Positions 48,954-57,929 are shown, counted from the first letter of the stretch. The stretch: 64,000 nt of DNA from DATEPR01 sp963780635 (GCA_963780635.1 CAWACW010000018.1:134739-198738); one strand, 5' to 3'. The notes: generated by a model not told the origin, from the letters alone. A program made the numbers and translations.

Positions 48954-49790
48954 GTGACCTACTCGGCGGAGATCAGCCGGGTCAATCCGACCTGCTTCAT
49001 CTTTCTCCTTGATCAGTCCACCTCGATGAACGACGCCATCGGGGGCGAAGTACCGCAGCGGAAGGCGGAGGTCGTCGCTGACGCAGTCAACCGGCTACTC
49101 ACCGAACTGTCGGTGAAGTGCGCCAAAGAGGAAGGTGTACGTGACTACTTCCACGTAGCGGTCGTTGGCTACGGCCAGGCCGTCGGATCGGCGTTCACGG
49201 GCTCGCTTGCCGGCCGTGACCTGGTCCCGTTGAGTGAGGTGGCCGACAATCCCGCGCGCGTCGAGGAGCGGACCAAAAAAGTGCCCGATGGTGCGGGAGG
49301 TCTTGTTGACACCGCCGTGAGCTTTCCGGTCTGGTTCGATCCGACAGCAAACGGTGGCACACCCATGTGCCGGGCCATGGGCTACGCGCGGTCGCTGGTG
49401 GAGAAATGGCTGGCCGAGCACCCCGGCTGTTTTCCGCCGATCGTACTCAACCTCACCGATGGCCAGTCAACCGATGGTGACCCGAGCACCGAGGCGTCCA
49501 CAATCCAGGCTCAGGCCAGCGCTGATGGCGCTGCCATCCTGTTCAACTTGCATGTCTCCGAAGCTGGCGCGTCTGCGGTCACTTTCCCAGACAGTGACAC
49601 GGCGCTGCCGGATTCCTTTTCGCGTGCACTGTTCGCGATGTCGAGTCTGTTGCCGCCACACATGCGCTCCTACGCCAACGAGCAGGGGTTCCGGACCAGC
49701 GACGCAACTCGAGGCTTCGTGTACAACGCGGACATCGCCTCGGTAGTGCAATTCCTGGACATCGGTACCCGTGCGACGGACCTGCGATAG
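48954..49790 (+). CDS. von Willebrand factor A domain protein (TerY type)
   Basis: 278 residues, mostly one vWA domain. The metal-dependent adhesion site is complete: DQSTS (DxSxS, about residues 20-24) in FIFLLDQSTSMND, Thr in NGGTPMCRAMG and Asp in LNLTDGQSTDGD. It resembles TerY/YegL, which act with a phosphatase and a kinase. The GTG start follows GAGGG at about 8 nt. First gene of a three-gene operon; the PP2C gene begins within 5 bp of its stop. Inferred to bind a protein ligand or assemble the complex. Confidence 0.92.
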   Translation: MTYSAEISRVNPTCFIFLLDQSTSMNDAIGGEVPQRKAEVVADAVNRLLTELSVKCAKEEGVRDYFHVAVVGYGQAVGSAFTGSLAGRDLVPLSEVADNPARVEERTKKVPDGAGGLVDTAVSFPVWFDPTANGGTPMCRAMGYARSLVEKWLAEHPGCFPPIVLNLTDGQSTDGDPSTEASTIQAQASADGAAILFNLHVSEAGASAVTFPDSDTALPDSFSRALFAMSSLLPPHMRSYANEQGFRTSDATRGFVYNADIASVVQFLDIGTRATDLR

Positions 49791-49794
49791 CCGG

Positions 49795-50607
49795 ATGGCG
49801 GCCTGGGTCTCAGTTCTTCGTGTGCCGAAGGCAGGAAGTAGCGAAGACGAGTGCGAGGATGCCGCAGCGGTCTTGCCCACCAGCGGCGCTGCTGACTGGG
49901 TCGAGTGGCCGGTGTCGGTTGTGGTGGCCGACGGTGCGTCGGAAAGCCTACTAGCGAAGGACTGGGCCCAACACTTGGTGCACAGTCTGGTTGATTTGGG
50001 CGGACAGGACGCGCGAACCGTGAGGGACCGTGTCGGCTTCGCTGAAGCCATTGCGCAAGCCAGCAGGCATTGGTCGGACTGGATCGCCGAATACCCAGAT
50101 CGTCGACTGGCCGCAGGGCGTCCAGTGCAATGGTACGAGGTGCCTAAGCTGGAGAAGGGCGCATACGCAACCGTCCTTGCAGCCAGGTTCGAGGACGGGT
50201 CTGTCGGTCAGCGATCGGTCTGGTGTGCGGCGGCCCTCGGAGATAGCTGCCTTTTCCAGGTCCGCGGGGACGAATTGCTTCTCGCATTCCCGATTATGTC
50301 GGCTGCGGATTTTGACAGCACGCCAGCTCTGGTCAATAGTCGCGGTCATGACCAGACGATCCTTGCCACCAGGGTCGACCTCGCCGACGGTGATGCAAAA
50401 TTCGGGGATCAGTTCTTTCTGTGTACGGATGCACTCTCGGCCTGGTTCTTGGGCGAGGTCGAGCGAGGCGGAGCTCCTTGGGAGGAGCTCTACGACTTTA
50501 CTCGAGTCAGTGACACTGTGGGATTCGCCAAGTGGTTGGCGGCGCTTCGCAGCGCCGGGCGAATGCGCAACGACGACGTCACAGTTGTGCACGTCGATCT
50601 GGGGTAG
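49795..50607 (+). CDS. PP2C-family serine/threonine phosphatase (YegK/TerY-P type)
   Basis: 270 residues. PP2C metal motifs in order: SSEDECEDAAAV (first Asp/Glu), VVVADGASES (DG), AALGDSCLFQV (GDS), FLCTDALSAWF (TDA) and NDDVTVVHVDL (terminal DD). It should remove phosphate from the partner kinase or its targets. ATG 49795 is 4 nt after the vWA stop and is preferred; GTG 49771 would overlap the vWA gene. The kinase gene starts 3 nt after its stop. Confidence 0.92.
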   Translation: MAAWVSVLRVPKAGSSEDECEDAAAVLPTSGAADWVEWPVSVVVADGASESLLAKDWAQHLVHSLVDLGGQDARTVRDRVGFAEAIAQASRHWSDWIAEYPDRRLAAGRPVQWYEVPKLEKGAYATVLAARFEDGSVGQRSVWCAAALGDSCLFQVRGDELLLAFPIMSAADFDSTPALVNSRGHDQTILATRVDLADGDAKFGDQFFLCTDALSAWFLGEVERGGAPWEELYDFTRVSDTVGFAKWLAALRSAGRMRNDDVTVVHVDLG

Positions 50608-50610
50608 GCG

Positions 50611-52737
50611 ATGCGGCAGTTTCCATCTGGAGCGAACTACGTCGAAGCGTTGCAGAACACCACGGCGTGTTTCGAGCATCCTGAGTTGCGTGGAGGGGCG
50701 CCGGAGCTGACAAGGCTAGGACTGCCCAAGCCTATCTCCGGCCAATTCGCTAGCGTGTTCGCCGTCACGTCAGTGTCGGGGTATCAGCACGCCGTGAAGT
50801 GTTTTACGCGTGAGGTGCCTGACCAGGCGCGCCGCTATCGAGCGATCAGTGATCATCTCGCGAGCGTGGATCGGCCGTGGAAAGTCGGATTCGAGTACCT
50901 GGCCAAGGGAATTTACGCGAACAACGACTGGTACCCGCTGCTCAAGATGGACTGGATACGTGCGACAAGCCTCACCAAGTGGATCGACGACCATCTCGGC
51001 GATCGCGCCGCTTTGGCTGGGCTCCCCGAGCGGTTTGCTAACCTCGTGGCTGATCTGGCCGAACTAGATATCGGTCACGGTGACCTGCAACACGGCAACA
51101 TACTCGTCACCCCGGGCGGGTCACTGCGCTTGGTGGACTACGACGGTATGTATGTTCCCGCTCTGAATGGTCTCTCGGCGACGGAAATTGGGCACCGTAA
51201 CTATCAGTCACCGTCGCGGACATCCGACGACTTCGGTACAGAACTCGACCGCTTCGCGGCGTGGGTCATCTATCTGTCGTTGTTTGCCATAGCTGTGGAC
51301 CCCGGGTTATGGCGACAGCTGCGAGAGGTCGGTGCGGAACATCTGCTGCTCGCGCAGGACGACTTCACCCGGCCGGGGGAGTCTTATCGGCTCAGTGCAT
51401 TATTGAACCACTCTGAACCGAGTGTTCGGCAGATAGCAGGACAATTGCAGGATATGTTTGCCGGACCGCTCAAGACGCTGCCTGAGCTGAAACCAGTGGA
51501 GTCGGCTGGTCCCGCCTCGCACGAGCCTTCATTGAGCACGACAGGAATGGCCCCCGCTGGCGGTATTCCGGGTTGGATGAGCACTCATATAACTGACCAC
51601 CCAAACCTCGTTACTGCGGTGGACTTCGGTCGCCGGAGTCCTGCATTATCTACGGTCGCCCGCGGTGGGCTGTTCGTGTTCGCGCTTGGGGTGATCACCG
51701 CAGCGGTTGGTGTCTCAGTTGGCGTTGCGTTAGCGCTCGTCGCTGTGTTGATAATGCTGGTTTCTATGGTGTGGTCAGTGATCTCGTTTCGTCGGACGCC
51801 AGCCGCGCAGCAAGCCGCGACTGTACGTGCCGAGCGACATCGACTGCGTAGGCAGGTACGCGACGCGGAGTCGGTCATCAGCTTGGCGGAGGCCCGCAAG
51901 GAGCAACTCGCGAAGGATGGGGTTGCTGCGCGAATGACGAATACCAATAACGTGCGGTCGGCTGCCGACCAACATCAGAAGAATCTGATGTCAGCGCAGC
52001 GCGATGCGCAACGAGAGGTCACCAGAATCGACCAGCAACTCAGTGGTTTGCGACGTGATCTTGATCAGGCGATGTCCGTGGCGCTACAGCAACTTCGGGA
52101 CGCACATGTCACCGCATCCCTGTCTGCGCACAGGATATCGCCAGGAAAAGTAGCCGGAATCGGTAAGAAAGTGATCGACAACCTACATGCGAAGGGTATC
52201 CGTACGGCCGCAGATTTCGTGGACGTCAAATTAACGGTGGGTCAACGGCAGAGTATTACCGCGGACTTCTTGTTGCGCGACGGGCGACTAGTTCACGTCG
52301 ATAATATCGGCGGGGTGAAGGGGCGAGCGTTGCAACACTGGCGGGAAACGCTCCGTTACCAGGCGATGGTCACCCAACCAACGGTGTTGTCGGACAGTCG
52401 GAGAAGCTCGATCAACGCTCAGTTCGCCGCGCGCACCGTTCAACTCCAATCTTCGCGGAAACAGGTCGATGCTAATCTCGCTCAGCGAACAGGCAGTCTT
52501 AGTCAGCGGCATGCCGCTGGGCTGAAAGCCCTGCGGGATGACTTCGTTCGCAAGACCGCCGAGTTGGCACTCGCCCAACACGAACAGGACACCGCCCTCG
52601 GGCACTCGCGGAGGGAACTCGCCGCAGCTAGAAGTAAGCTAGCGCGCAACGCCGCGAGCGTCAGCGGGTATCGCAAGATCACATATCTTCGATACGTGGG
52701 TTTTCAGATTGGCTTCGCCAGGCACGCGGCGATCTAA
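50611..52737 (+). CDS. Membrane Ser/Thr kinase with coiled coil and helix-hairpin-helix (YegI/TerY-P type)
   Basis: 708 residues. The kinase domain (about 30-290) has a degenerate Gly loop (GQFASVFAV), HAVKCF with the VAIK Lys, catalytic loop HGDLQHGNILV and metal loop VDYDG. Two closely spaced hydrophobic helices at about 350-395 anchor it. Then come a long coiled coil (about 400-500), a helix-hairpin-helix pair (KVAGIGKKVIDNLHAKGIRTAADF; VDNIGGVKGRALQHW) and a second coiled coil. This is the YegI architecture. The HhH may bind DNA or another partner. Last gene of the operon; it would phosphorylate targets counteracted by the PP2C. Confidence 0.92.
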   Translation: MRQFPSGANYVEALQNTTACFEHPELRGGAPELTRLGLPKPISGQFASVFAVTSVSGYQHAVKCFTREVPDQARRYRAISDHLASVDRPWKVGFEYLAKGIYANNDWYPLLKMDWIRATSLTKWIDDHLGDRAALAGLPERFANLVADLAELDIGHGDLQHGNILVTPGGSLRLVDYDGMYVPALNGLSATEIGHRNYQSPSRTSDDFGTELDRFAAWVIYLSLFAIAVDPGLWRQLREVGAEHLLLAQDDFTRPGESYRLSALLNHSEPSVRQIAGQLQDMFAGPLKTLPELKPVESAGPASHEPSLSTTGMAPAGGIPGWMSTHITDHPNLVTAVDFGRRSPALSTVARGGLFVFALGVITAAVGVSVGVALALVAVLIMLVSMVWSVISFRRTPAAQQAATVRAERHRLRRQVRDAESVISLAEARKEQLAKDGVAARMTNTNNVRSAADQHQKNLMSAQRDAQREVTRIDQQLSGLRRDLDQAMSVALQQLRDAHVTASLSAHRISPGKVAGIGKKVIDNLHAKGIRTAADFVDVKLTVGQRQSITADFLLRDGRLVHVDNIGGVKGRALQHWRETLRYQAMVTQPTVLSDSRRSSINAQFAARTVQLQSSRKQVDANLAQRTGSLSQRHAAGLKALRDDFVRKTAELALAQHEQDTALGHSRRELAAARSKLARNAASVSGYRKITYLRYVGFQIGFARHAAI

Positions 52738-53167
52738 CCACAGCGGAAGTTGACGAGCCGAAAGGCCAAATCAACTCGGGTGACGGCCTCCTGCTCGCGG
52801 TCGTAGCTGTGCGTTTCAGTTGCCTTCGCTAGAGTGTGTGGCCCTGGTTTGTGATAACCCTGTTATTTGTAATGATGACCGCTCTGTGGGTGAGTTTCGC
52901 AATGCCCACGATGTGAGTACGAGACACTCCGCGGTACTGCGCCGCACGCATTCACCAATCCGACCGTCGAGGTGACCGCGCTGCTGAACACCTTCACCCC
53001 CGACCTGCGTCGACTGCTTCCGCGACTTGCGGGACATGATCGTCGCCGGGCACCCCCACGGCCGACTCCGGCATCGACGTGGTGAGCCGCTACGCCACGG
53101 AACGCAGCGCCGAGCTCGCAGCCGACTGGCGAACGCGGTACCTCCTCGAGAGGCTATTCAACGGGAG
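52738..53167. other. Right edge of the island, no convincing gene
   Basis: About 430 bp. It contains a dyad ATAAC-CCT-GTTAT at 52854-52866 in an AT-rich patch (possible recombination core or operator). The small frames here have no recognisable domain; one + strand stretch near 52949-53040 could be a decayed gene, but I cannot identify it. GC rises again toward 53100. Confidence 0.45.
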
Positions 53168-53173
53168 TAGAAT
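53168..53173 (+). promoter_or_regulatory. Predicted -10 box of the nitroreductase gene (leaderless)
   Basis: TAGAAT is followed by 6 nt and ATG 53180. Confidence 0.6.
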
Positions 53174-53179
53174 TTTGGC

Positions 53180-53560
53180 ATGGTGCTGCCACGTGCTGTC
53201 GCGAAGTTCAATCGCCGCGCCACCAACCGGGTGCTCGGCACGGTCGCGCCCCACCTGCCCGGGTTCGGGATGATCGAGCACACGGGCCGCAAGTCCGGCA
53301 AGACCTACCGGACCCCGCTCAGCCTGTTCCGCACCGGCACCGGCTACGCGGTCGCCCTGACCTACGGGCCGGACTGCGACTGGGTGCGCAACGTCCTCGC
53401 CGCGGACGGGTGTACCGCCGTCATCCGCGGCACGGTCGTCCACCTGACCGCGCCACGCGTCGTGCACGACCCTCGACGCACGCCGGTGCCCGCTGCTGTC
53501 CGGCCGTTCCTGGGGATGCTCGGCGTCGCCGACTTCCTGGAGCTGACCGTCGCTCAGTAG
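53180..53560 (+). CDS. Deazaflavin-dependent nitroreductase family protein
   Basis: 126 residues, split beta-barrel of the DDN/F420-dependent quinone reductase family: FGMIEHTGRKSGKTYRTPLSLFR is the cofactor-binding signature, followed by YAVALTYGPDCDWVRNVLA. In mycobacteria such proteins reduce quinones or activate nitroimidazoles with F420H2. ATG 53180 lies 6 nt after a TAGAAT box. Its 3' end overlaps the convergent PPOX gene by 7 bp. Confidence 0.88.
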   Translation: MVLPRAVAKFNRRATNRVLGTVAPHLPGFGMIEHTGRKSGKTYRTPLSLFRTGTGYAVALTYGPDCDWVRNVLAADGCTAVIRGTVVHLTAPRVVHDPRRTPVPAAVRPFLGMLGVADFLELTVAQ

Positions 53561-53946
53561 GGCGCGCGGACGTGCTCCGCCTCGATCGTGATGATCGTCC
53601 TGACCTGGTCCCGGCCGCCGTACCAGGGGTACGGGCCGCCCAGGTAGCGCTGGGCCAAGGTCTCGATGTGCTCGGTCGCGCCATCCGTCGTCACGCCCAC
53701 GACCCGGCCGCGGATCGCGTAGTACGTGGTGGGCTGGTCCGCGTCGGCGACGTTCAGTGCCACCCTCGGGTCCCGTCCGATATTGCGCAGCTTCTGGAAG
53801 CCCTGGACGGTGTTGACCAGGATCCGGCTGCCGTCCGTGTCGACCCACGTCTCGGTGAGCTGCGGCGAGCCGTCGGGCATCGTCGTGGCCAGGAAGCACA
53901 GGCTGGGCCGGCGCAACAGATCGAGCAGTGTTTCGGGTAGCTCCAT
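53554..53946 (-). CDS. PPOX-class F420-dependent oxidoreductase
   Basis: 130 residues, pyridoxamine-5'-phosphate-oxidase-like split barrel of the TIGR03618 kind: LLRRPSLCFLATTMPDGSPQLTETWV, then ILVNTVQGFQKLRNIGRDPRVALNV. Members use F420 (or flavin) to reduce biliverdin-like or other conjugated compounds. The end tail-overlaps the convergent nitroreductase gene; two F420-type enzymes side by side suggest a redox niche but not a pathway. Confidence 0.88.
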   Translation of the reverse strand: MELPETLLDLLRRPSLCFLATTMPDGSPQLTETWVDTDGSRILVNTVQGFQKLRNIGRDPRVALNVADADQPTTYYAIRGRVVGVTTDGATEHIETLAQRYLGGPYPWYGGRDQVRTIITIEAEHVRAPY

Positions 53947-53969
53947 GTGGCTGATCGTGCCCGATGCTG

Positions 53970-55550
53970 CTAGCTGTCCCCCCGGTAGGTGGCCCGGCCG
54001 GCCAGCCAGGTGCCCAGCACGGGGATCTCGCCGATCGCCGACGTCGGCACCCGCAGCGGGTTCGCCGCGAGGTGCACGAGGTCGGCCACGCGGCCCGGAG
54101 CGAGCACGCCACGGGTCCGGTCGGCGTGGGCCTGGTACGCGGAGCCGGACGTGTAGGCCGCAAGCGCTTGCGCCACGGTCAGTCCCTGCGCCGCACCGAG
54201 CGCCGGTGCGTCCTCGCCCGCCCGCCTCGTGACCGCGGTCTGGATGCCTGCCAGCGGTTCGGGCGACGAGACCGGCCAGTCGCTGCCGAAGCTGACGTGT
54301 GCGCCCGAGTCGTACAGCGCCCTGATCGGGTATTGCGCGCGTGCCCGCCGCTCACCGATCCGGGGCACCGTCAGCAGTGGTTGGACCGGATCGCACTGTG
54401 CCCACAGCGGCTCGAAGTTCGCCACCACACCCAGCCGCGCGAACCGCGGGACATCGTCGGGATGCACCAGTTGCAGGTGCGCGATGACCGGCCTGCGCTC
54501 GCGCGACGGGTTCACCCGCCGCAGGTGCTCGACCGCGTCCAGCGCGGCCCGCACGCCCGCGTCGCCGATCGCGTGGATGTGTACGTCGAAGCCGGCCCGG
54601 TCGACGTCGGCGACCGCATCGGCGAGCGCTTTCGGTTGCCAGACCGGTGATCCGTGCGAGTGCGGCGCGTCCTGGTAGGGCTCCAGGAGCGACGCCGTGC
54701 CGTTCTCGATCACGCCGTCGGCGAAGAACTTCACGGTGTCGGCCGTGACCAGATCACCGACGCCGGCCGCGCGCACGGCCGCCCGTTCGGCGTGGCACGC
54801 GTCGAGCTGGCCGGGCCACTTTCCGGGGTCGGCCCGCAAGGCCAGGGCGATGCGGACGGGCCCGGCCGCGGCCAGGTACGCCTCGGTCAGCCCGGCGCCC
54901 GGATCGACCCACGCGTCCTGCACCCACGTGACGCCCGCGGCCGCGTAGACGCGGCTCGCCTCGCGGACGGCTACTTCGAGCTGGGCGGGGGAGCGCGGCG
55001 GCACCAGGTCGAGGACGAGCGCGCACGCGTCCCACTCGTGCAACGTGCCCAGCGGGCTGCCGTCCGCGCGCCGCAGCACGCCCTCGACGTCGGTGGATTC
55101 GATGCGCCGCAGCGCGGCCGTGTTGCACCAGACGCCGTGATAGTCGGCGCACCGCAACACGACCGGCCGATCCGGCACGGCATCGTCGAGCCAGCGAGCG
55201 TCGAACTCGCCACCGGGCGCCAGTGTCGGGTCGTATCCGCCGCCGACTATCCATTCCGCAGTCGGGTGGCGCAGCGCGAACTCACGTACCGCGCCCACGA
55301 CCGCCGCCACCGACGTCAGCCCGTCGATCCGCGGCCCCTGCGGCTGCAACCCGGCGAACACCGGATGCGCGTGCCCGTCCCCGAACGCCGGCAACAGGTA
55401 CCCACCACCGAGATCCACCACCTCGGCGACCACGGCGGCTCCGGCATCGAACCCGACGACCATCCCGTCCCGCACCAACACGGCGTCCGCCACCGGTGCG
55501 CCGGGCACCCCGGTCCACACGGTCCCGTTGCGCAGCAGTAGATCGGTCAC
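53970..55550 (-). CDS. Amidohydrolase family protein (YtcJ-like)
   Basis: 526 residues, metal-dependent TIM-barrel hydrolase of the Amidohydro_3/YtcJ kind. N-terminal beta-sandwich LLLRNGTVWTG.., metal site GDGHAHPVFAG, DTVKFFADGVIENGTASLLEPY (active-site Lys region), DVHIHAIGDAGVRAALDAVE, IAHLQLVHPDDVPRF and VSFGSDWPVSSPEPL, then the sandwich ending GRVADLVHLAANPL. Substrate unknown. GTG 55550 overlaps the DinB stop (GTGA), so the two are cotranslated. Confidence 0.92.
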   Translation of the reverse strand: MTDLLLRNGTVWTGVPGAPVADAVLVRDGMVVGFDAGAAVVAEVVDLGGGYLLPAFGDGHAHPVFAGLQPQGPRIDGLTSVAAVVGAVREFALRHPTAEWIVGGGYDPTLAPGGEFDARWLDDAVPDRPVVLRCADYHGVWCNTAALRRIESTDVEGVLRRADGSPLGTLHEWDACALVLDLVPPRSPAQLEVAVREASRVYAAAGVTWVQDAWVDPGAGLTEAYLAAAGPVRIALALRADPGKWPGQLDACHAERAAVRAAGVGDLVTADTVKFFADGVIENGTASLLEPYQDAPHSHGSPVWQPKALADAVADVDRAGFDVHIHAIGDAGVRAALDAVEHLRRVNPSRERRPVIAHLQLVHPDDVPRFARLGVVANFEPLWAQCDPVQPLLTVPRIGERRARAQYPIRALYDSGAHVSFGSDWPVSSPEPLAGIQTAVTRRAGEDAPALGAAQGLTVAQALAAYTSGSAYQAHADRTRGVLAPGRVADLVHLAANPLRVPTSAIGEIPVLGTWLAGRATYRGDS

Positions 55551-56089
55551 TCCGGCCGGGTGGCGTAGAGGTCCCGGATGAAGGCGATCTCGGCCGTGTG
55601 GTGGATGAGTTCGCGGTTCATCCACCAGATGATGTCCAGGATGGGCAGGTCCGGGTCGAAGCCGTCGGGGAACGCGCTGCGGCCGACGACGTCGAGTTCC
55701 CAGTCCCGCAACGAGGTCACGGCCGCGCGCCACTCCGCCCAGCCTTCGCGCAGGAACGCCAGGCCCGCCTCGGCGTTGTCCGGCCAGGTCAGGTCGTGGC
55801 GGGTGAGGCTGTGCCCGCCGGTCGTGTAGTCGGCGCGCCGGAAGCCCATCTCACCCAGATGCCCGAGCAGCAGCGCGATCGTGCGGGCGCGTGGTTCGTT
55901 GTCGGCGGGCGCGGTGGGCACCAGCTTGCCGTGCTCGTCGCGGACGACGGTGACGGCCGAGGGCGTCGGGCGCCACCAGAACTCGTCGTCGCTCAGGCCC
56001 TGGATCCGCTGTACGGCCAGGTCCAGTGACGTGTCCAGTTGCGCCAGCAGCGGCGCCAGCCGGGGTGACGTGTCCGAGGGTGTGCCCAC
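55547..56089 (-). CDS. DinB-like four-helix-bundle protein
   Basis: 180 residues. DinB/MDMPI-type bundle with metal-ligand histidines in IALLLGHLGEMGFRRADY and in MNRELIHHTAEIAFIRDLY (HHxxE end). The family includes thiol-dependent (mycothiol or bacillithiol) transferases. GTG 56089 lies 6 nt after a TAGACT box. Translationally coupled to the amidohydrolase gene. Confidence 0.87.
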   Translation of the reverse strand: MGTPSDTSPRLAPLLAQLDTSLDLAVQRIQGLSDDEFWWRPTPSAVTVVRDEHGKLVPTAPADNEPRARTIALLLGHLGEMGFRRADYTTGGHSLTRHDLTWPDNAEAGLAFLREGWAEWRAAVTSLRDWELDVVGRSAFPDGFDPDLPILDIIWWMNRELIHHTAEIAFIRDLYATRPE

Positions 56090-56095
56090 GCGGGC

Positions 56096-56101
56096 AGTCT
56101 A
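56096..56101 (-). promoter_or_regulatory. Predicted -10 box of the dinB-amidohydrolase unit (leaderless)
   Basis: On the minus strand TAGACT is followed by 6 nt and GTG 56089. Confidence 0.55.
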
Positions 56102-56259
56102 GGCATTTCGCGGTGTACGGGCCGTCGAACCTGCTTCGGCCAAACGGGTAACCCCCAACGTTAGTAGCTGGACCGGACGGTCGGCACGTGGACACAATCG
56201 GTACCCGAGCGTCACACCAACCGCAGGTCCTTCGAACGAAACCTGGTGAGAGTTCGATC

Positions 56260-57882
56260 ATGAGACGGACGTTGACCCTAGCCCTCGTACCGCTGGCCGT
56301 GGGTGCTCTGGCCCTTGGCTCGGTCCTCCTGCCTGCGACGGGAGCCGCCGTCACGAGTTCGCCGACGGTGACGCCGAATCCGGCCCATGTCAAGACGCTG
56401 TCGGCCGTGCTGGCGACCATGAAGGCCAACTACCCGCAGTTCTCGCGCCTGACCCCCGGCCCGCAGGACGTGTTCGACTACAACATCGGTGACCTGTGGC
56501 TCAAGGGCATCGACGGGACCGGCACCACCATCGGCCTGATCGAGGGCTGGGACAACCCGAACATCAACACCGTCATCCGCAGCTTCGACGCGCGCTACGG
56601 CCTGCCAGATCCGGACATCCAGACGATCTTCCCGGCAGGCCCGCTGCCCGCGGAGTGCCCGGCGGGCATGGTCGCGCTGCAGAGCTACGGCTCCTGCGAC
56701 GCGTGGATGGGTGAGCTGAACCTGGACGTCGAGGCCGCGCACCTGATCGCGCCGTACGCCAAGATCCTCATCTCGGCTTCCCCCGCGGACAGCGAGATCA
56801 CCGACGCCACGCCGTTCCAGGTCGCGATGCCGGAGCTGATGAAGTCCGTCGAGTTCATCAGCTCGCACCACCTGGCGGACTCGATGTCCATCAGCGACGG
56901 CACCGGTGAGGCCACGTACGACAACCTCGCGCAGATCCACTCGCAGGACCCGGGTCCGCTGACCGCGGCCGCGAACGGCGTGCCGGTGATCGTGGCGACC
57001 GGTGACTGCGGTGTCGTGCAGAACCTGGCGGTGGCCAACGCGCAGTGCGGGAACACCACCGACGGGCCGGACACGGCCGCCTGGGACGACTCGCCGTGGG
57101 TGACCGCGATGGGCGGCAGCATCCCGAACGTCAGCAAGACCGACGGCTCGAAGCTCGGCCCCGACCCGGTGTGGCACGCGGGCATCTTCGCCGAGGGCGC
57201 CGGCTTCTCGTCGGTGTACGCGCGGCCGGACTTCCAGAACCGGGTCAAGAACATCACCGGCAGCTCGATGCGCTCGGTCCCGGACATCACGATGGACGCG
57301 CAGGACGGCACGTCGGAATCCGCACCGGAGTTCGCGGGCATCCTCGCGCTGGCGGCGCAGCTCAACCACGGCAGCGTCGGTGACGTGAACGACGCGCTCT
57401 ACAACGAGCTGGGCCCGCGTGGCACGCAGGCCGGTGTCTCGGACGTCGTGACAGGCGACAACGGCACGGCGACCGTGCCCGGCTTCACCGCAGGCGGCGG
57501 GTTCGACGTGGCCACCGGCTGGGGCACCCTGGACGCGAGCAAGTTCGTGCCGTCACTGGTGGACGCGGTGCGTGACCAGCACGGCGACTCGCCGCAGCGC
57601 CAGGCGGCCCAGGCGCTCAGCCGGCTGCAGCACAGCATCCAGCTCACCAGCGACAACGTGTCCGCGGGCGGCACCAGCTACCTGCTGGCAGGCGGCTTCA
57701 TTCCGCTGCACCCGGTGACGCTGTCCGTCGACGGCACCGCGGTGGCCACGGTCACGGCCAACAACCTGGGTGAGGTCACGTCGCAGCTCGACCCCGCCAC
57801 GCTGAAACTCCCGGCGGGCAAGCACACGGTGACACTGCACAGCTTGTTGCTCGACGAGACGACCAGCTTCCGCAGTCACTAG
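56260..57882 (+). CDS. Secreted sedolisin-family (S53) serine protease
   Basis: 540 residues. A signal peptide (MRRTLTLALVPLAVGALALG.. to about residue 30) directs secretion. Sedolisin catalytic features: Glu and Asp in MGELNLDVEAAH and the Ser in DGTSESAPEFAGILALA; the oxyanion Asp is likely VIVATGDCGV. The C-terminal ~100 residues form a small beta domain. S53 enzymes are usually acid proteases made as zymogens; the N-terminal prodomain here is short or absent, which is unusual. ATG 56260 follows GGTGAGAG. Confidence 0.85.
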   Translation: MRRTLTLALVPLAVGALALGSVLLPATGAAVTSSPTVTPNPAHVKTLSAVLATMKANYPQFSRLTPGPQDVFDYNIGDLWLKGIDGTGTTIGLIEGWDNPNINTVIRSFDARYGLPDPDIQTIFPAGPLPAECPAGMVALQSYGSCDAWMGELNLDVEAAHLIAPYAKILISASPADSEITDATPFQVAMPELMKSVEFISSHHLADSMSISDGTGEATYDNLAQIHSQDPGPLTAAANGVPVIVATGDCGVVQNLAVANAQCGNTTDGPDTAAWDDSPWVTAMGGSIPNVSKTDGSKLGPDPVWHAGIFAEGAGFSSVYARPDFQNRVKNITGSSMRSVPDITMDAQDGTSESAPEFAGILALAAQLNHGSVGDVNDALYNELGPRGTQAGVSDVVTGDNGTATVPGFTAGGGFDVATGWGTLDASKFVPSLVDAVRDQHGDSPQRQAAQALSRLQHSIQLTSDNVSAGGTSYLLAGGFIPLHPVTLSVDGTAVATVTANNLGEVTSQLDPATLKLPAGKHTVTLHSLLLDETTSFRSH

Positions 57883-57886
57883 TGGT

Positions 57887-57929
57887 GTCCGGTAACCGTG
57901 CCGGCATTGCCCGGTGACGGTTACCGGAC
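57887..57929 (+). terminator. Hairpin terminator after the sedolisin gene
   Basis: GTCCGGTAACCGT and ACGGTTACCGGAC form a perfect 13-bp stem around a 17-nt loop, 4 bp after the stop codon. Confidence 0.85.

Larger units (their letters stand above)
48205..53167. mobile_element. tRNA-Ser-associated genomic island (TerY-P-like cargo)
   Basis: Starts at the 3' end of tRNA-Ser, next to a tyrosine-integrase remnant pointing at the tRNA, and contains three cargo genes. GC content falls to about 60% in the lines I counted in the kinase gene, well below the flanks, and codon use is more relaxed. The right border is uncertain: I found no long copy of the tRNA 3' end, so 53167, just before the next host-like promoter, is only an estimate. 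Confidence 0.6.

Noticed and set aside
48691..49012. Two short + strand frames before the vWA gene
   Set aside because: No domain, no ribosome site, and the second overlaps the vWA start; more likely leader or decayed DNA.
52816..53037. 73-codon minus-strand frame at the island edge
   Set aside because: No recognisable motif and no ribosome site; composition looks like chance.
52738..53180. attR copy of the tRNA-Ser 3' end
   Set aside because: Only a short match (GCTTCCGC) was seen; too little to call an attachment site.
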